From an uncultured Verrucomicrobiota bacterium (GTDB lineage Bacteria; Verrucomicrobiota; Verrucomicrobiia; Opitutales; Opitutaceae), in the NCBI GenBank assembly GCA_903898675.1, contig CAIUGM010000014.1, forward strand, positions 310,001 to 374,000: a DNA stretch of 64,000 bases, in the 5' to 3' direction. Both the position numbers and the translations under genes were made by a program. Positions 44,357 to 52,483 of this stretch are shown one piece after another (the first letter of the stretch is position 1; the number at the start of each line of letters is the position of its first letter). The notes under the pieces were generated by a model. The model had not been told where the DNA came from. It was given only the letters and a program-made list of their open reading frames with translations, and searched no databases.

Positions 44357-45508
44357 ATGAGTGTTCCGCCCGCGGCGCAACTTCCTCCCGGCCTCCGGCC
44401 CGGCCAGCCGCTGACCGCGCTGGCGCCGATGCAGGACGTCACCGACCTGCCCTTCATGCGCGTCATCGCGCATTATGGTGCGCCGGATTATTTCTTCACG
44501 GAGTTCTTCCGCGTGCACGCCCAGTCCCGGCCGGAAAAGCACATCCTGCGCTCCATCACCGAGAATCAAACCGGCCGCCCCGTCTTCGCCCAGCTGATCG
44601 GCGAGCATGTCCCCGACATGGTCCGCACCGTGAAGGATCTGCTGCAGTATCCCGTGGCCGGCATCGACCTGAACATGGGCTGCCCGGCCCCCAAGATCTA
44701 CAAGAAGAACGTCGGGGGCGGCCTGCTGCGCGACCCGGCCAAGGTGGACGAGCTGATCGGCCACCTGCGCGACGCCGTGCCCGGGGTGTTCACCGTCAAG
44801 ATGCGCATCGGCTTCGATTCGACGGAAAACTTCGAGCACATCCTCGGCCTGATCAACAAGCACGGCGTCAACCTGCTCAGCGTCCATGGCCGCACCGTGA
44901 AGGAAATGTACCGCAGTGAGGTGCACTATGACTCCATCGGCATCGCCGCCCGCACGGTGCGCTGCCCGGTGCTGGCCAACGGCAATGTCACTTCCGCCGC
45001 CAAGGCCGGCGCGGTCCTCGCGGAGACCGGCGCCGCCGGCGTCATGATCGGCCGCCACGCCATCCGCAACCCGTGGATCTTCCGGCAGGTTCGGGAGTAT
45101 TTTGAAGGGCCCGTCTCCCGACGGGCCGCGGACGGCACCCAGGGCGAAAGCAAGGACGTTCGGGAGACCGCCCCTCCCCAAGTCTTCCAACCCACCCTCG
45201 CCGACGTGCGCGAATACATCGACCGGCTTTACCGGGAAACCCACCAGCCCGGACTGCCCGAAAAAGTGCATGTCGCCAAAATGAAGAAGTACCTGAACTT
45301 CGTCGGCCAGAGTGTGGATGCGGGCAGCCTGTTCCTGCACGACATGCGCCGGGCCATGACCGAGGCCGAACTCTTTGCGGTGTGCGACCGGCATTTGCTT
45401 GCCGAGCCCAGCCGGCACTTCGCCCCCGAGCCCTATCCGGGTGTCATCGCCCGGCCGAATTGCGAGACGCCGTTGCAGACCTGTTCACTGGATACGGTGA
45501 CGGCGTAG
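44357..45508 (+). CDS. dus: tRNA-dihydrouridine synthase
   Basis: This flavoenzyme reduces uridines in tRNA. The 383-residue protein has the Dus signatures: LTALAPMQDVTDLPFMRVIA, IDLNMGCPAPKIYKKNVGGG with the conserved Cys, TVKMRIGFDST, LLSVHGRTVKEMY, ANGNVTSAAKAGAVL and GVMIGRHAIRNPWIF. Residues at about 252-276 (PVSRRAADGTQGESKDVRE) form an inserted, low-conservation stretch that overlaps a palindromic repeat at 45110. The C-terminal domain resumes with LADVREYIDRLYRET. The ATG at 44357 has AAGG upstream. It is directly downstream of the BFN gene. Confidence 0.92.
   Translation: MSVPPAAQLPPGLRPGQPLTALAPMQDVTDLPFMRVIAHYGAPDYFFTEFFRVHAQSRPEKHILRSITENQTGRPVFAQLIGEHVPDMVRTVKDLLQYPVAGIDLNMGCPAPKIYKKNVGGGLLRDPAKVDELIGHLRDAVPGVFTVKMRIGFDSTENFEHILGLINKHGVNLLSVHGRTVKEMYRSEVHYDSIGIAARTVRCPVLANGNVTSAAKAGAVLAETGAAGVMIGRHAIRNPWIFRQVREYFEGPVSRRAADGTQGESKDVRETAPPQVFQPTLADVREYIDRLYRETHQPGLPEKVHVAKMKKYLNFVGQSVDAGSLFLHDMRRAMTEAELFAVCDRHLLAEPSRHFAPEPYPGVIARPNCETPLQTCSLDTVTA
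45110..45178. repeat. Palindromic repeat inside dus (copy 2 of 2)
   Basis: Bases 45110-45136 match 477-503 at 26 of 27 positions. The element continues to CGGGAGACCGCCCCTCC near 45178 as in the other copy. It lies within the dus reading frame, is in frame, and encodes the poorly conserved PVSRRAADG region, so the gene stays open. Confidence 0.7.
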
Positions 45509-45511
45509 TCG

Positions 45512-45621
45512 GTAGGGGCCGTTGCTCCCAACGGCCTGCCCTGTAGCCGCGCTTGAGTCCGCGAAAGGGTGGTTCCGGAAGTGCGGCCGGCCACGTTGTC
45601 GCTTTGCTCCAACGCGGCTAC
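45512..45621. repeat. REP-like unit plus GTAG...CTAC family-A element
   Basis: GTAGGGGCCGTTGCTCCCAA at 45512 is a single family-B unit. It is followed by a full family-A element from 45543 (GTAGCCGCGCTTGAG) to 45621 (CTCCAACGCGGCTAC). Together they fill most of the gap between the convergent dus and sufT-like genes. Confidence 0.78.
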
Positions 45622-45648
45622 ACTTCTGTTGAAACCAACCTGGCTTCC

Positions 45649-46191
45649 CTACTCCAAACCCAAAATCTTCCGGCCCGTCCCGGAAATCATCTGCGGCGTC
45701 CACTGGGGATCCCAGACAATATGCACACGCGCCGACTCGACGCCCGGCAAGGCCGTGATTTTTTGGCGGGCATCCTCGGCGATCACCGGACCCATGCCGC
45801 AACCGGGGGCCGTGAGGGTCATCTTGACCTCCAAAATATTCCGACCCTCGGGCGTCGGCTCGATCGCCAGATCATAAACCAAGCCCAGGTCCACAATGTT
45901 GACGGGGATCTCCGGGTCGAAACAGGTCTTCAGCGCATCCCAGACTGCCTGCTCTGAGAAGGCTGTCTGCCCTGAGCCTGTCGAAGGGCTGACGGCGACC
46001 GGCGTGTAACCGGCAATCGCCGCGGCATCCTCCCGCGCAATCCGGCAGAGTCCCGCGTCCGTCCGGACCGTCACATTGCCGCCGAGCGTCTGGGTGATGT
46101 AGACGCTGGCGCCGGCCTTGAGCACGACCTTGTCGCCCGCCGGGATGATCGTGGCCGGACAATCCCGGGCCAAAGTGTATTCCTGGTTCAT
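45649..46191 (-). CDS. sufT: SufT-like Fe-S assembly protein (DUF59/MIP18 domain)
   Basis: A 180-residue cytoplasmic protein with a MIP18/DUF59 domain in its C-terminal half: ALKTCFDPEIPVNIVDLGLV, YDLAIEPTPEGRN, MTLTAPGCGMGPVIAEDARQ and ESARVHIVWDPQWTPQMIS. The N-terminal half (YTLARDCPATIIPAGDKVVL, VYITQTLGGNVTVRT) is the SufT-specific extension. SufT helps mature Fe-S proteins. Residues 87-97 (VAVSPSTGSGQ) come from a repeat unit described separately and probably form a linker. It is not next to other suf genes here. Confidence 0.88.
   Translation of the reverse strand: MNQEYTLARDCPATIIPAGDKVVLKAGASVYITQTLGGNVTVRTDAGLCRIAREDAAAIAGYTPVAVSPSTGSGQTAFSEQAVWDALKTCFDPEIPVNIVDLGLVYDLAIEPTPEGRNILEVKMTLTAPGCGMGPVIAEDARQKITALPGVESARVHIVWDPQWTPQMISGTGRKILGLE
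45969..45989. repeat. GCCCTGAGCCTGTCGAAGGG-type repeat inside sufT
   Basis: The bases GCCCTGAGCC/TGTCGAAGGGC form an imperfect palindrome lying inside the sufT-like gene and read in frame as part of SPSTGSGQ. Copies of this palindrome are frequent in many bacterial genomes, and it sits between the gene's two domains. Confidence 0.55.
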
Positions 46192-46203
46192 GCGCGGGTG
46201 CGG

Positions 46204-48051
46204 TTACTTCAGGCCCATCTCAAAGGGCAGCCGGGCGTAAAGCCCGCGGGGATCGTTGTACTTGCTCAGGGATTGCACCTGGTTGTTCGCATCGCGCAGG
46301 AAGGCCCCGAACGGGCCGCTGAACGACTGCTCGCGGCGCCGGCCCTCGAAGGCCTCGGACAGGGCCTCGGAAAATTGCTTCTTGCGCGGGTATTCCGCGA
46401 CCCGGAAATCGTAGCCGAGTTTCGCTTTCTGCGCGGCGTACTTGATCGCCGCGGAGAGCCCGCCCAGCTCGTCGACGAGGCCCAGCTTCAGCGCCTCGGA
46501 ACCGGACCAGACCCCGCCCTGGGCAATCTCCTGTACGACGGCGCGGTCCAGCTTGCGGGAATCCGCCACCTTGCTGATGAACTGGTCATAGATCCAGTCG
46601 ACGAAAGTCTGGAAGAGCGCCAGCTCCTCCTCCGTCTTGGGCCGCGCGATGGTCTGGGCATCGGCAAACTTGCCGGTCTTCACCGTGTCAAAGGACAGGC
46701 CCAGCTTCTCGTTGAACAAACCCTGGGCGTTGAAATACAGCCCGAAAACGCCGATCGAGCCCGTGATGGTCGACGACTCGGCAAAGATCCGGTCGGTGTT
46801 GGTGGAAATCCAGTAGCCGCCCGAGGCGGCGACCGTGCCCATGGAGACGACCACCGGCTTCACCTGCTGCATGAGCCGGATCTCCCGCCCGATGGCCTCG
46901 GAGGCGGAGACGCTGCCGCCGGGGCTGTTCACCCGGAGCACGACGGCCTTGATGCTGTCGTCCTGGCGGATTTCCCGGAGCATCCGGGCGGTCTTGGCGC
47001 CATAAACGTAACCCTGGTCGTTGCCGGTGCCGTCGACGATCTCGCCCTCTGCATAGACGATGGCCAGCTTGCCGCTGCCGCCGGAACCCAGTTCGATCTT
47101 GTTTTCGCTCTGGCGCCTGGCCACGAGCCCGCCGCCGGAGACGAGCTTGGCATAATCCTTCACCGCGATCTGCTTGAAGGTCTCCGTGGAGCCCTTGCGG
47201 CCGGTGGCGGCCTTCAGGTCGGCGAGCACCTCGTCAAAGTAGGCGATGCGGTCGATCAGCTTCAGCGCCTTGGCCGCGTCCGGCCGGATGATGCCCTTGT
47301 CGTCGATGATTTTTTGCAACGAGCCCGCGGGCAGCTTGCGCGCCTGCTCGATCGAGCTCGTGAGCGTCAGCCACACGTCATCGAGCAGTTTCTGCGTCTG
47401 TGCCCGGTTCTCCGGGCTCATGTCCTTGCGGGTAAAGGGCTCGACGGCGCTCTTGTACTTGCCGACGCGCGTGACCTGCACGCCGATGCCCAGCTTCTCG
47501 AACAGGCCGGCAAAGAACATCGGCTGGGAGGCCAGGCCGGGCATCAGGATGGCCCCGTAGGGATCGACCGTGATTTCACTGGCGACCGACGCGAGGTAGA
47601 AGTCACGGGTCGTGGCGTAATCGAGGTAGGCCTTGACCGGTTTGCCGGAGGCCTTGAAAGACTCGATCGCCTCGCGCACTTCCTTCAGCGCCGCGAAACC
47701 CGAACCATAGCCCTGGGGGCTGACCTGCCCGGTAATATAAAGGCCGGTGATGGCCTCATCCTTGGCGGCCGCCTGGAGGGCGCGCGTCACCTCGCGCAGT
47801 TGGAGCACATGGGCGCCGTCGCCGCCAAACGCGGCCGTGAACTCCTCGAGTCCGTCCATCTGCGAGGGCGAGTCCTGGATGTTGGCCGACAGGTCGAGCA
47901 CCAAAAAGGAGCCGTTCTGGACGGCGACCGGTTTCTTGTCCCCCATGGCCACCAGGGCGCCCAGGAGCAGGAAAAACATGAGTACGCCGCCCACCGCAAA
48001 AACGATCAGGGCCGTGAGGCTGGCGAAGAAAGAGCTGAAGAAATTCTTCAT
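46204..48051 (-). CDS. sppA: Signal peptide peptidase SppA (67 kDa type)
   Basis: SppA is a membrane serine protease that degrades leftover signal peptides. The 615-residue protein from the ATG at 48051 (MKNFFSSFFASLTALIVF) has an N-terminal membrane segment and two S49 domains. The catalytic dyad is Lys200 in VGKYKSAVEPF and Ser410 in VAASGGYWIST, corresponding to K209 and S409 of the E. coli enzyme. The upstream frame remains open to 48147 but has no membrane-like signal. It is divergent from the unknown gene at 48236. Confidence 0.94.
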   Translation of the reverse strand: MKNFFSSFFASLTALIVFAVGGVLMFFLLLGALVAMGDKKPVAVQNGSFLVLDLSANIQDSPSQMDGLEEFTAAFGGDGAHVLQLREVTRALQAAAKDEAITGLYITGQVSPQGYGSGFAALKEVREAIESFKASGKPVKAYLDYATTRDFYLASVASEITVDPYGAILMPGLASQPMFFAGLFEKLGIGVQVTRVGKYKSAVEPFTRKDMSPENRAQTQKLLDDVWLTLTSSIEQARKLPAGSLQKIIDDKGIIRPDAAKALKLIDRIAYFDEVLADLKAATGRKGSTETFKQIAVKDYAKLVSGGGLVARRQSENKIELGSGGSGKLAIVYAEGEIVDGTGNDQGYVYGAKTARMLREIRQDDSIKAVVLRVNSPGGSVSASEAIGREIRLMQQVKPVVVSMGTVAASGGYWISTNTDRIFAESSTITGSIGVFGLYFNAQGLFNEKLGLSFDTVKTGKFADAQTIARPKTEEELALFQTFVDWIYDQFISKVADSRKLDRAVVQEIAQGGVWSGSEALKLGLVDELGGLSAAIKYAAQKAKLGYDFRVAEYPRKKQFSEALSEAFEGRRREQSFSGPFGAFLRDANNQVQSLSKYNDPRGLYARLPFEMGLK

Positions 48052-48197
48052 GGTGCCGAAGCTAGGCATGCCCCTCTCCATCGCCAGCGAAAAGCGATTG
48101 CTGGTCCGTAACTTGGACAAACGGTCATAGCGCCGACTAAAAGGCATTCATGACGCTTAATAACGCGCCCGACGCGTCGATTTCACCATCCAGTGCT

Positions 48198-48226
48198 TTT
48201 CATTTACCAACGATGCCTTCTATATT
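48198..48226 (+). promoter_or_regulatory. Possible promoter of the unknown gene at 48236
   Basis: TTTCAT at 48198-48203 and TATATT at 48221-48226 are separated by 17 bases. TATATT lies only 10 bases before the ATG at 48236. If used, transcription would start near 48233 and give an almost leaderless mRNA. No Shine-Dalgarno sequence is present. Confidence 0.35.
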
Positions 48227-48235
48227 CGCAGTCCT

Positions 48236-49729
48236 ATGAGTGAGAACAAGGAACTGCTCACAACCAACCGCAAGGCGCTGACCATCAATCTGGATGGCTC
48301 CCGCTACGGAACGATCGCGGAGATCGGCGCCGGGCAGGAGGTGTCGCGCATCTTCTTCCAGGTGGGCGGGGCTTCCGGCGCCATCGCCAAGACCATGTCG
48401 GCCTACGACATGACCTTCAGCGACGCCATCTACGGCAAGGCCCCCCGGTACGTCTCCCGCGAGCGCCTCGAGACCATGCTCAACCACGAGTACCAGCTGC
48501 TCGAGGAACGCCTGGCCGGCAAGCGCGGCGACAAGACCAAGTTCTTCGTCTTCGCCGATACCGTCGCCGCCAAGACCTTCAAGGGCACCACCGACGGCCA
48601 CGGCTGGCTCGGCATCCGTTTCCAGCAGAACCCGCTCGAGGCGCCCAGCGACATCATCATCCACGTCCGCATGTGGGACAAGGAGAACGTCCAGCAGCAG
48701 CAGGCCATCGGCACCGTCGGCGTCAACCTGATCTACAGCGCGTTCAACTACTCCGCCGACCCGCTCCAGCTCATCCAGTCGCTCGTCGACGGCATCGGCA
48801 GCGACCGCGTCGAGGTGGACATGATCCGCGTCAGCGGCCCGGCGTTCCAGCACATCGACAACCGCCTGCTTTCGCTTCGCCTCGTGCAGTTCGGCCTGAC
48901 CAACGCCGTGATGTTCGCCCCCAACGGCGAGGTACTCCAGCCGTCCGAGGCGCTCTACCGCAAGGCCGTGCTCGTCGAGCGCGGCAGCTTCCGGCCGGTC
49001 ACGCACGTCAACGTCGACATGCTCAATTGCGCCACCGCGCAGTTCATGCAGGAGCCCATGGTGAAGGGCAAGGACCTCATCGTCCTCATGGAAATCACCA
49101 TGAACAACCTGCTGGCCGACGGCGACCTCGACGCCGACGACTTCCTCGCGCGCGTCGACATGCTCGGCCACATCGGCTTCACCACGATCATCTCGAACTA
49201 CTCCGAGTTCTACCGCCTCGTCTCCTACTTCCGCCGCTACACCAAGGAAATGATCGGCGTCGCCATGGGCATCAATACCCTCCTCGAGATCTTCAACGAG
49301 AAGTATTACGAAAACCTCGAGGGCGGCATCCTCGAGTCGATGGGCCGCATGTTCCGTCACGCCGTGAAGCTCTATATCTACCCAATGCGGCAGGACGCCT
49401 TCGACCGCTACCTGGCGAACGGCCAGCCACCCGCCGCGGCGCACAACGGCAGCAACCCGTTTTCGTCCGAGGTCATGATCACGGCCCGCAACCTCCAGGT
49501 CTCCGACCGGCTGCGCAACCTGTACGCCCACCTGCTCGAGAACCACAACCTCGACTGCATCGTCGGCAGCAACCCGGATTACCTGAACATCTTCTCCCGC
49601 GACGTGCTGCACCGGATCAAGGCCGGCGACGATTCCTGGGAGCGGCTCGTGCCGGCCAAGGTCGCGGAGATCATCAAGTCACGCCACCTGCTCGGGTACG
49701 GGGCCAAAGCCACCGTGCCGGCGGTTTGA
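48236..49729 (+). CDS. Conserved protein of unknown function (497 residues)
   Basis: A soluble 497-residue protein without a signal peptide or membrane segment. I recall close relatives in Verrucomicrobia and Bacteroidetes, often with unhelpful names such as TonB-dependent receptor or nicotinate adenylyltransferase; neither fits. Conserved-looking stretches are RKALTINLDGSRYGTIAEIG, EVSRIFFQVGGASGAIAKT, YDMTFSDAIYGKAPRYVSRE and LIYSAFNYSADPLQLIQS, then RPVTHVNVDMLNCATAQFMQ and FYRLVSYFRRYTKEMIG. No nucleotide-binding or catalytic motif is obvious to me. The gene is isolated and divergent from sppA. A housekeeping cytoplasmic role is likely. Confidence 0.9.
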   Translation: MSENKELLTTNRKALTINLDGSRYGTIAEIGAGQEVSRIFFQVGGASGAIAKTMSAYDMTFSDAIYGKAPRYVSRERLETMLNHEYQLLEERLAGKRGDKTKFFVFADTVAAKTFKGTTDGHGWLGIRFQQNPLEAPSDIIIHVRMWDKENVQQQQAIGTVGVNLIYSAFNYSADPLQLIQSLVDGIGSDRVEVDMIRVSGPAFQHIDNRLLSLRLVQFGLTNAVMFAPNGEVLQPSEALYRKAVLVERGSFRPVTHVNVDMLNCATAQFMQEPMVKGKDLIVLMEITMNNLLADGDLDADDFLARVDMLGHIGFTTIISNYSEFYRLVSYFRRYTKEMIGVAMGINTLLEIFNEKYYENLEGGILESMGRMFRHAVKLYIYPMRQDAFDRYLANGQPPAAAHNGSNPFSSEVMITARNLQVSDRLRNLYAHLLENHNLDCIVGSNPDYLNIFSRDVLHRIKAGDDSWERLVPAKVAEIIKSRHLLGYGAKATVPAV

Positions 49730-49736
49730 GATTGTT

Positions 49737-49828
49737 CAGCTCTCATCGTTCATCGTTCGGTGTTCATTTGGGTCAAGCCGATGAACGACGATAATTGAAC
49801 AGTGAAAAGTGAACAATAACCCCCGATT
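49737..49828. repeat. Imperfect inverted repeat of GTTCATCGTTC/GAACGACGAT type
   Basis: TCATCGTTCATCGTTCGGTG at 49743 onward pairs with ATGAACGACGATAATTGAAC at 49781 onward, giving a long imperfect hairpin. It is followed by related GTGAAAAGTGAAC motifs. It occupies most of the 143-bp gap before the dapF-like gene. Confidence 0.5.
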
Positions 49829-49872
49829 TTTTCCGTGTGTTCGGCGTGATCCGCAGTTAACCGTCTGCTGGC

Positions 49873-50724
49873 ATGCGCTTCTTTAAATACCACGCCCTGG
49901 GCAACGACTACCTGGTGATGAACCCGGCGGATTATCCGACCTGGACCGCCCCCACCCGCGAGCAGATCCGGGTCATCTGTCACCGCAATTTCGGCGTCGG
50001 CTCGGACGGTATCCTTTGGGGCCCGCTGCCGTCCCGGCAGGCGCAGTTTGGCCTGCGGATCTTCAATCCCGACGGCTCCGAGGCGGAGAAATCCGGCAAC
50101 GGCCTCCGCATCTTCTCCCGTTACCTGCACGACCAGAAGCTCACCGGCGCCGCCCCGTTCACCATCGAGGTGCCCGGCGGCGTGGTGGAATCGAAGGTGA
50201 TGCAGGATGGCCAGCTCATCACCGTCGAGATGGGCCGGGTGTCTTTCCAGAGCGACCGGATTCCCGTGGCCGGCCCGGTGCGCGACGTCCTCAACGAGAG
50301 TTTCACCATCCAGGACCGCACCTTCACCTTCTCCGCCGCCGGGATCGGCAATCCGCACTGCGTCATCGTCCTCCCGGAAATCTCCGCGGACCTCGCGAAG
50401 CAATACGGCCCCGACATTGAGGTGCACCGGAATTTCCCCAACCGGATCAACGTCCAGTTCCTCAAGGTGATCGACCGGCACAACGTGCAGATCGAGATCT
50501 GGGAACGCGGCGCCGGCTACACCCTCGCCTCGGGCAGCAGCTCCAGCGCCTCGGCCGCGGTGGCACACCGGCTCGGCCTGGTCGATGCCAAGGTGACCGT
50601 GCACATGCCCGGCGGCCAGATCGGCATCGAGATCGCACCGGACTTCGCCATTCGGATGAGCGGACCCACGACGCGCGTCGCCGAGGGTGAACTGCATCCG
50701 GAGTTGTTCGCGACGAAGGTCTGA
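49873..50724 (+). CDS. Diaminopimelate epimerase homologue lacking both catalytic cysteines
   Basis: A 283-residue protein with the overall DapF fold: FFKYHALGNDYLVMN at the N-terminus, LRIFNPDGSEAEKSGNGLRI in the first active-site region, GIGNPHCVIVLPE, and GAGYTLASGSSSSASAAVAH in the second. DapF uses two cysteines (C73 and C217 in the H. influenzae enzyme, in QCGNG and ACGSG) as acid and base. Here both are Ser: Ser74 (codon TCC at 50092) and Ser220 (codon TCG at 50530). All other conserved elements are retained. The enzyme is therefore unlikely to be an ordinary DapF; it may catalyse another reaction, work by a serine mechanism, or be inactive. It stands alone, with no lysine-pathway genes nearby. 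Confidence 0.8.
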   Translation: MRFFKYHALGNDYLVMNPADYPTWTAPTREQIRVICHRNFGVGSDGILWGPLPSRQAQFGLRIFNPDGSEAEKSGNGLRIFSRYLHDQKLTGAAPFTIEVPGGVVESKVMQDGQLITVEMGRVSFQSDRIPVAGPVRDVLNESFTIQDRTFTFSAAGIGNPHCVIVLPEISADLAKQYGPDIEVHRNFPNRINVQFLKVIDRHNVQIEIWERGAGYTLASGSSSSASAAVAHRLGLVDAKVTVHMPGGQIGIEIAPDFAIRMSGPTTRVAEGELHPELFATKV

Positions 50725-50729
50725 ACCCA

Positions 50730-50792
50730 TTGCAGGAACGGCTTTATGCCGCGATGGCTTAAGGGGATCGCGGCATAAAGCCGCTCTTGCAA
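50730..50792. repeat. Inverted repeat TTGCAGGAACGGCTTTATGC type
   Basis: The left arm begins TTGCAGGAACGGCTTTATGC and the right arm ends GCATAAAGCCGCTCTTGCAA. They pair over about 25 bases with a small loop of about 12. It lies directly after the dapF-like gene and may act as its terminator. Confidence 0.75.
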
Positions 50793-50866
50793 CCTGGCGT
50801 CCAACCCGGGCCCCTTGCCCGATTGCGCCTTGCGGCATCACGGGCCCGGCCTAGCCTCGCCGGAAA

Positions 50867-52480
50867 ATGACGTCACCCGCCGGCATTTCCCCACCAGCCG
50901 ACCTGCGCGCGCTGCCGGCCGCGACGACAGCGGTGCTGGCTGCGTTGGTGGGATTGATCGCCGCCTTCACGATTTTCCTCTGGCCGGAGTGGTCCCAAAA
51001 CCCGGACCTTTCCCACGGGTTTCTCGTTCCGGCGATTTTTCTGCTGCTCATCTGGGAAAGCAGAAAAAACGGCCCGCGGCGCTGGCTGACCGGCGGCCGG
51101 GGGACGGTCCTGGCCCAGGTGGCCGCCATGGCCGGCGGGTTCCTGCTTTTCGCCCTGGCCGGGTTGCTGGCCGCCTCGGTCGCCTGGACCCATGCCGTGG
51201 TGAGCTTTCTCCTGGCGGCCTCCCTGTGCTCCTTTTTGCTCGGCGGACTGCTGCTGCTGGCCGACGCCCGGGTATGCGTGGTGCCGTTCAACTGGGTGAG
51301 CCTGACGGCGATTTTCCTCTGGCTGCTGGTGGCCCCGTTGCCCACCGGCACTTATGCGCGGATCACCTTCGCCCTGCAGGGCTGGGTCACGAGCGGAGTG
51401 CTGCATTCGCTGCATCTGCTCGGGGTGCCGGCCCGCCAGCATGGCAATATCATCGAACTGGCCACCACCACGGTGGGCGTGGAGGAAGCCTGCAGCGGCA
51501 TCCGCAGCCTGATCTCCTGTGTGTTTGCCGGCTTCTTCTTTGCCGCGTGGCAGGTGCGGCGGCCGGCCGCGCGCCTCGCACTGATCATCGTCGCGCCCGT
51601 GCTTGCCTTGGGAATGAATTTTCTCCGGTCCTTGATTTTGACCCTGCTGGCGAATTCCGGCCGGAACATCGCCGGCGCCTGGCACGATGTGACGGGCTTC
51701 GCCATTTTGGGCCTCACCGCCGCCATCCTCGCGTGGCTCGCCGTGCTGCTTGAAACCAACCAGCCGGCCGCCGTGGTCCCCGGCACCGGCATTGCCCCCG
51801 GGTTTCCGCGTGTCTCCTTGCGGGTGTTCTGGGGCGGGATGGCCACGACTCTCGCGCTCGGTGGCTTTTACTTCGCCAGCTATCAGCCGGCCGCCTTGAC
51901 CGGCCGGCCGGCGCCGGACCTCGCGGCCATGCTGCCGGCGGAGCCCGCCGGATGGGAAGTCAGCACACCAACGAACCTCTACCAATTTGCCGGCATCCTC
52001 CAGACCACCCACTTGATGGAGCGCACCTATGTGCGGGCCGACACCAAGGGCCGGTTGACGCAGCTCACCGTCTATGTCGCCTATTGGCCCGCCGGCCAGA
52101 CCACGGTCAGCCGCGTCGCGTCCCATACCCCCGATGCGTGCTGGCCGGGAACAGGCTGGATCGCCCGGCCGATTCCCGATGTCCGCCAGCTGCTCGAGCT
52201 GCCGGGCCGAAGCCTCCCGCTCGCCGAGCACCGCGTGTTTCAAAATGACGCGGGCCTGCCGCAAAACGTCTGGTTCTGGCACCTGTATGACGGCCGCTCG
52301 ATCACCTACCTCGATCCCTACTCCGTTCCCGCGCTGCTCAAGCTCGCGCTGCGCTACGGGTTTCGCCGGCAGGGCGACCAGTTTTTCATCCGGGTCTCCA
52401 GCAACAAGCCCTGGACGGAACTCGCGGCGGAACCGCTCGTCGGGGACATCTTCACCAACCTCAGCCAACGCGGCCTTTGA
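50867..52480 (+). CDS. Exosortase with C-terminal EpsI domain
   Basis: A 537-residue membrane protein in which an exosortase domain is fused to an EpsI/DUF3485 domain. The exosortase active site is complete: Cys209 in VGVEEACSGIRSLIS, Arg254 in GMNFLRSLILTLLA and His273 in AWHDVTGFAILG. The first 300 residues hold about eight membrane helices. The C-terminal part (about 345-530) has LPAEPAGWEVSTPTNLYQ and VAYWPAGQTTVSRVASHTPD, then ACWPGTGW, which are EpsI-like. Exosortases cut and anchor PEP-CTERM-type proteins, usually with an exopolysaccharide locus. No target protein was found in this window. A tiny membrane-protein gene begins four bases after its stop. Confidence 0.9.
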   Translation: MTSPAGISPPADLRALPAATTAVLAALVGLIAAFTIFLWPEWSQNPDLSHGFLVPAIFLLLIWESRKNGPRRWLTGGRGTVLAQVAAMAGGFLLFALAGLLAASVAWTHAVVSFLLAASLCSFLLGGLLLLADARVCVVPFNWVSLTAIFLWLLVAPLPTGTYARITFALQGWVTSGVLHSLHLLGVPARQHGNIIELATTTVGVEEACSGIRSLISCVFAGFFFAAWQVRRPAARLALIIVAPVLALGMNFLRSLILTLLANSGRNIAGAWHDVTGFAILGLTAAILAWLAVLLETNQPAAVVPGTGIAPGFPRVSLRVFWGGMATTLALGGFYFASYQPAALTGRPAPDLAAMLPAEPAGWEVSTPTNLYQFAGILQTTHLMERTYVRADTKGRLTQLTVYVAYWPAGQTTVSRVASHTPDACWPGTGWIARPIPDVRQLLELPGRSLPLAEHRVFQNDAGLPQNVWFWHLYDGRSITYLDPYSVPALLKLALRYGFRRQGDQFFIRVSSNKPWTELAAEPLVGDIFTNLSQRGL

Positions 52481-52483
52481 TCC

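Noticed and set aside
46198-48111. Long plus-strand open frame opposite sppA
   Set aside because: Shadow of a coding strand with both catalytic residues of SppA; no motif in the plus frame.
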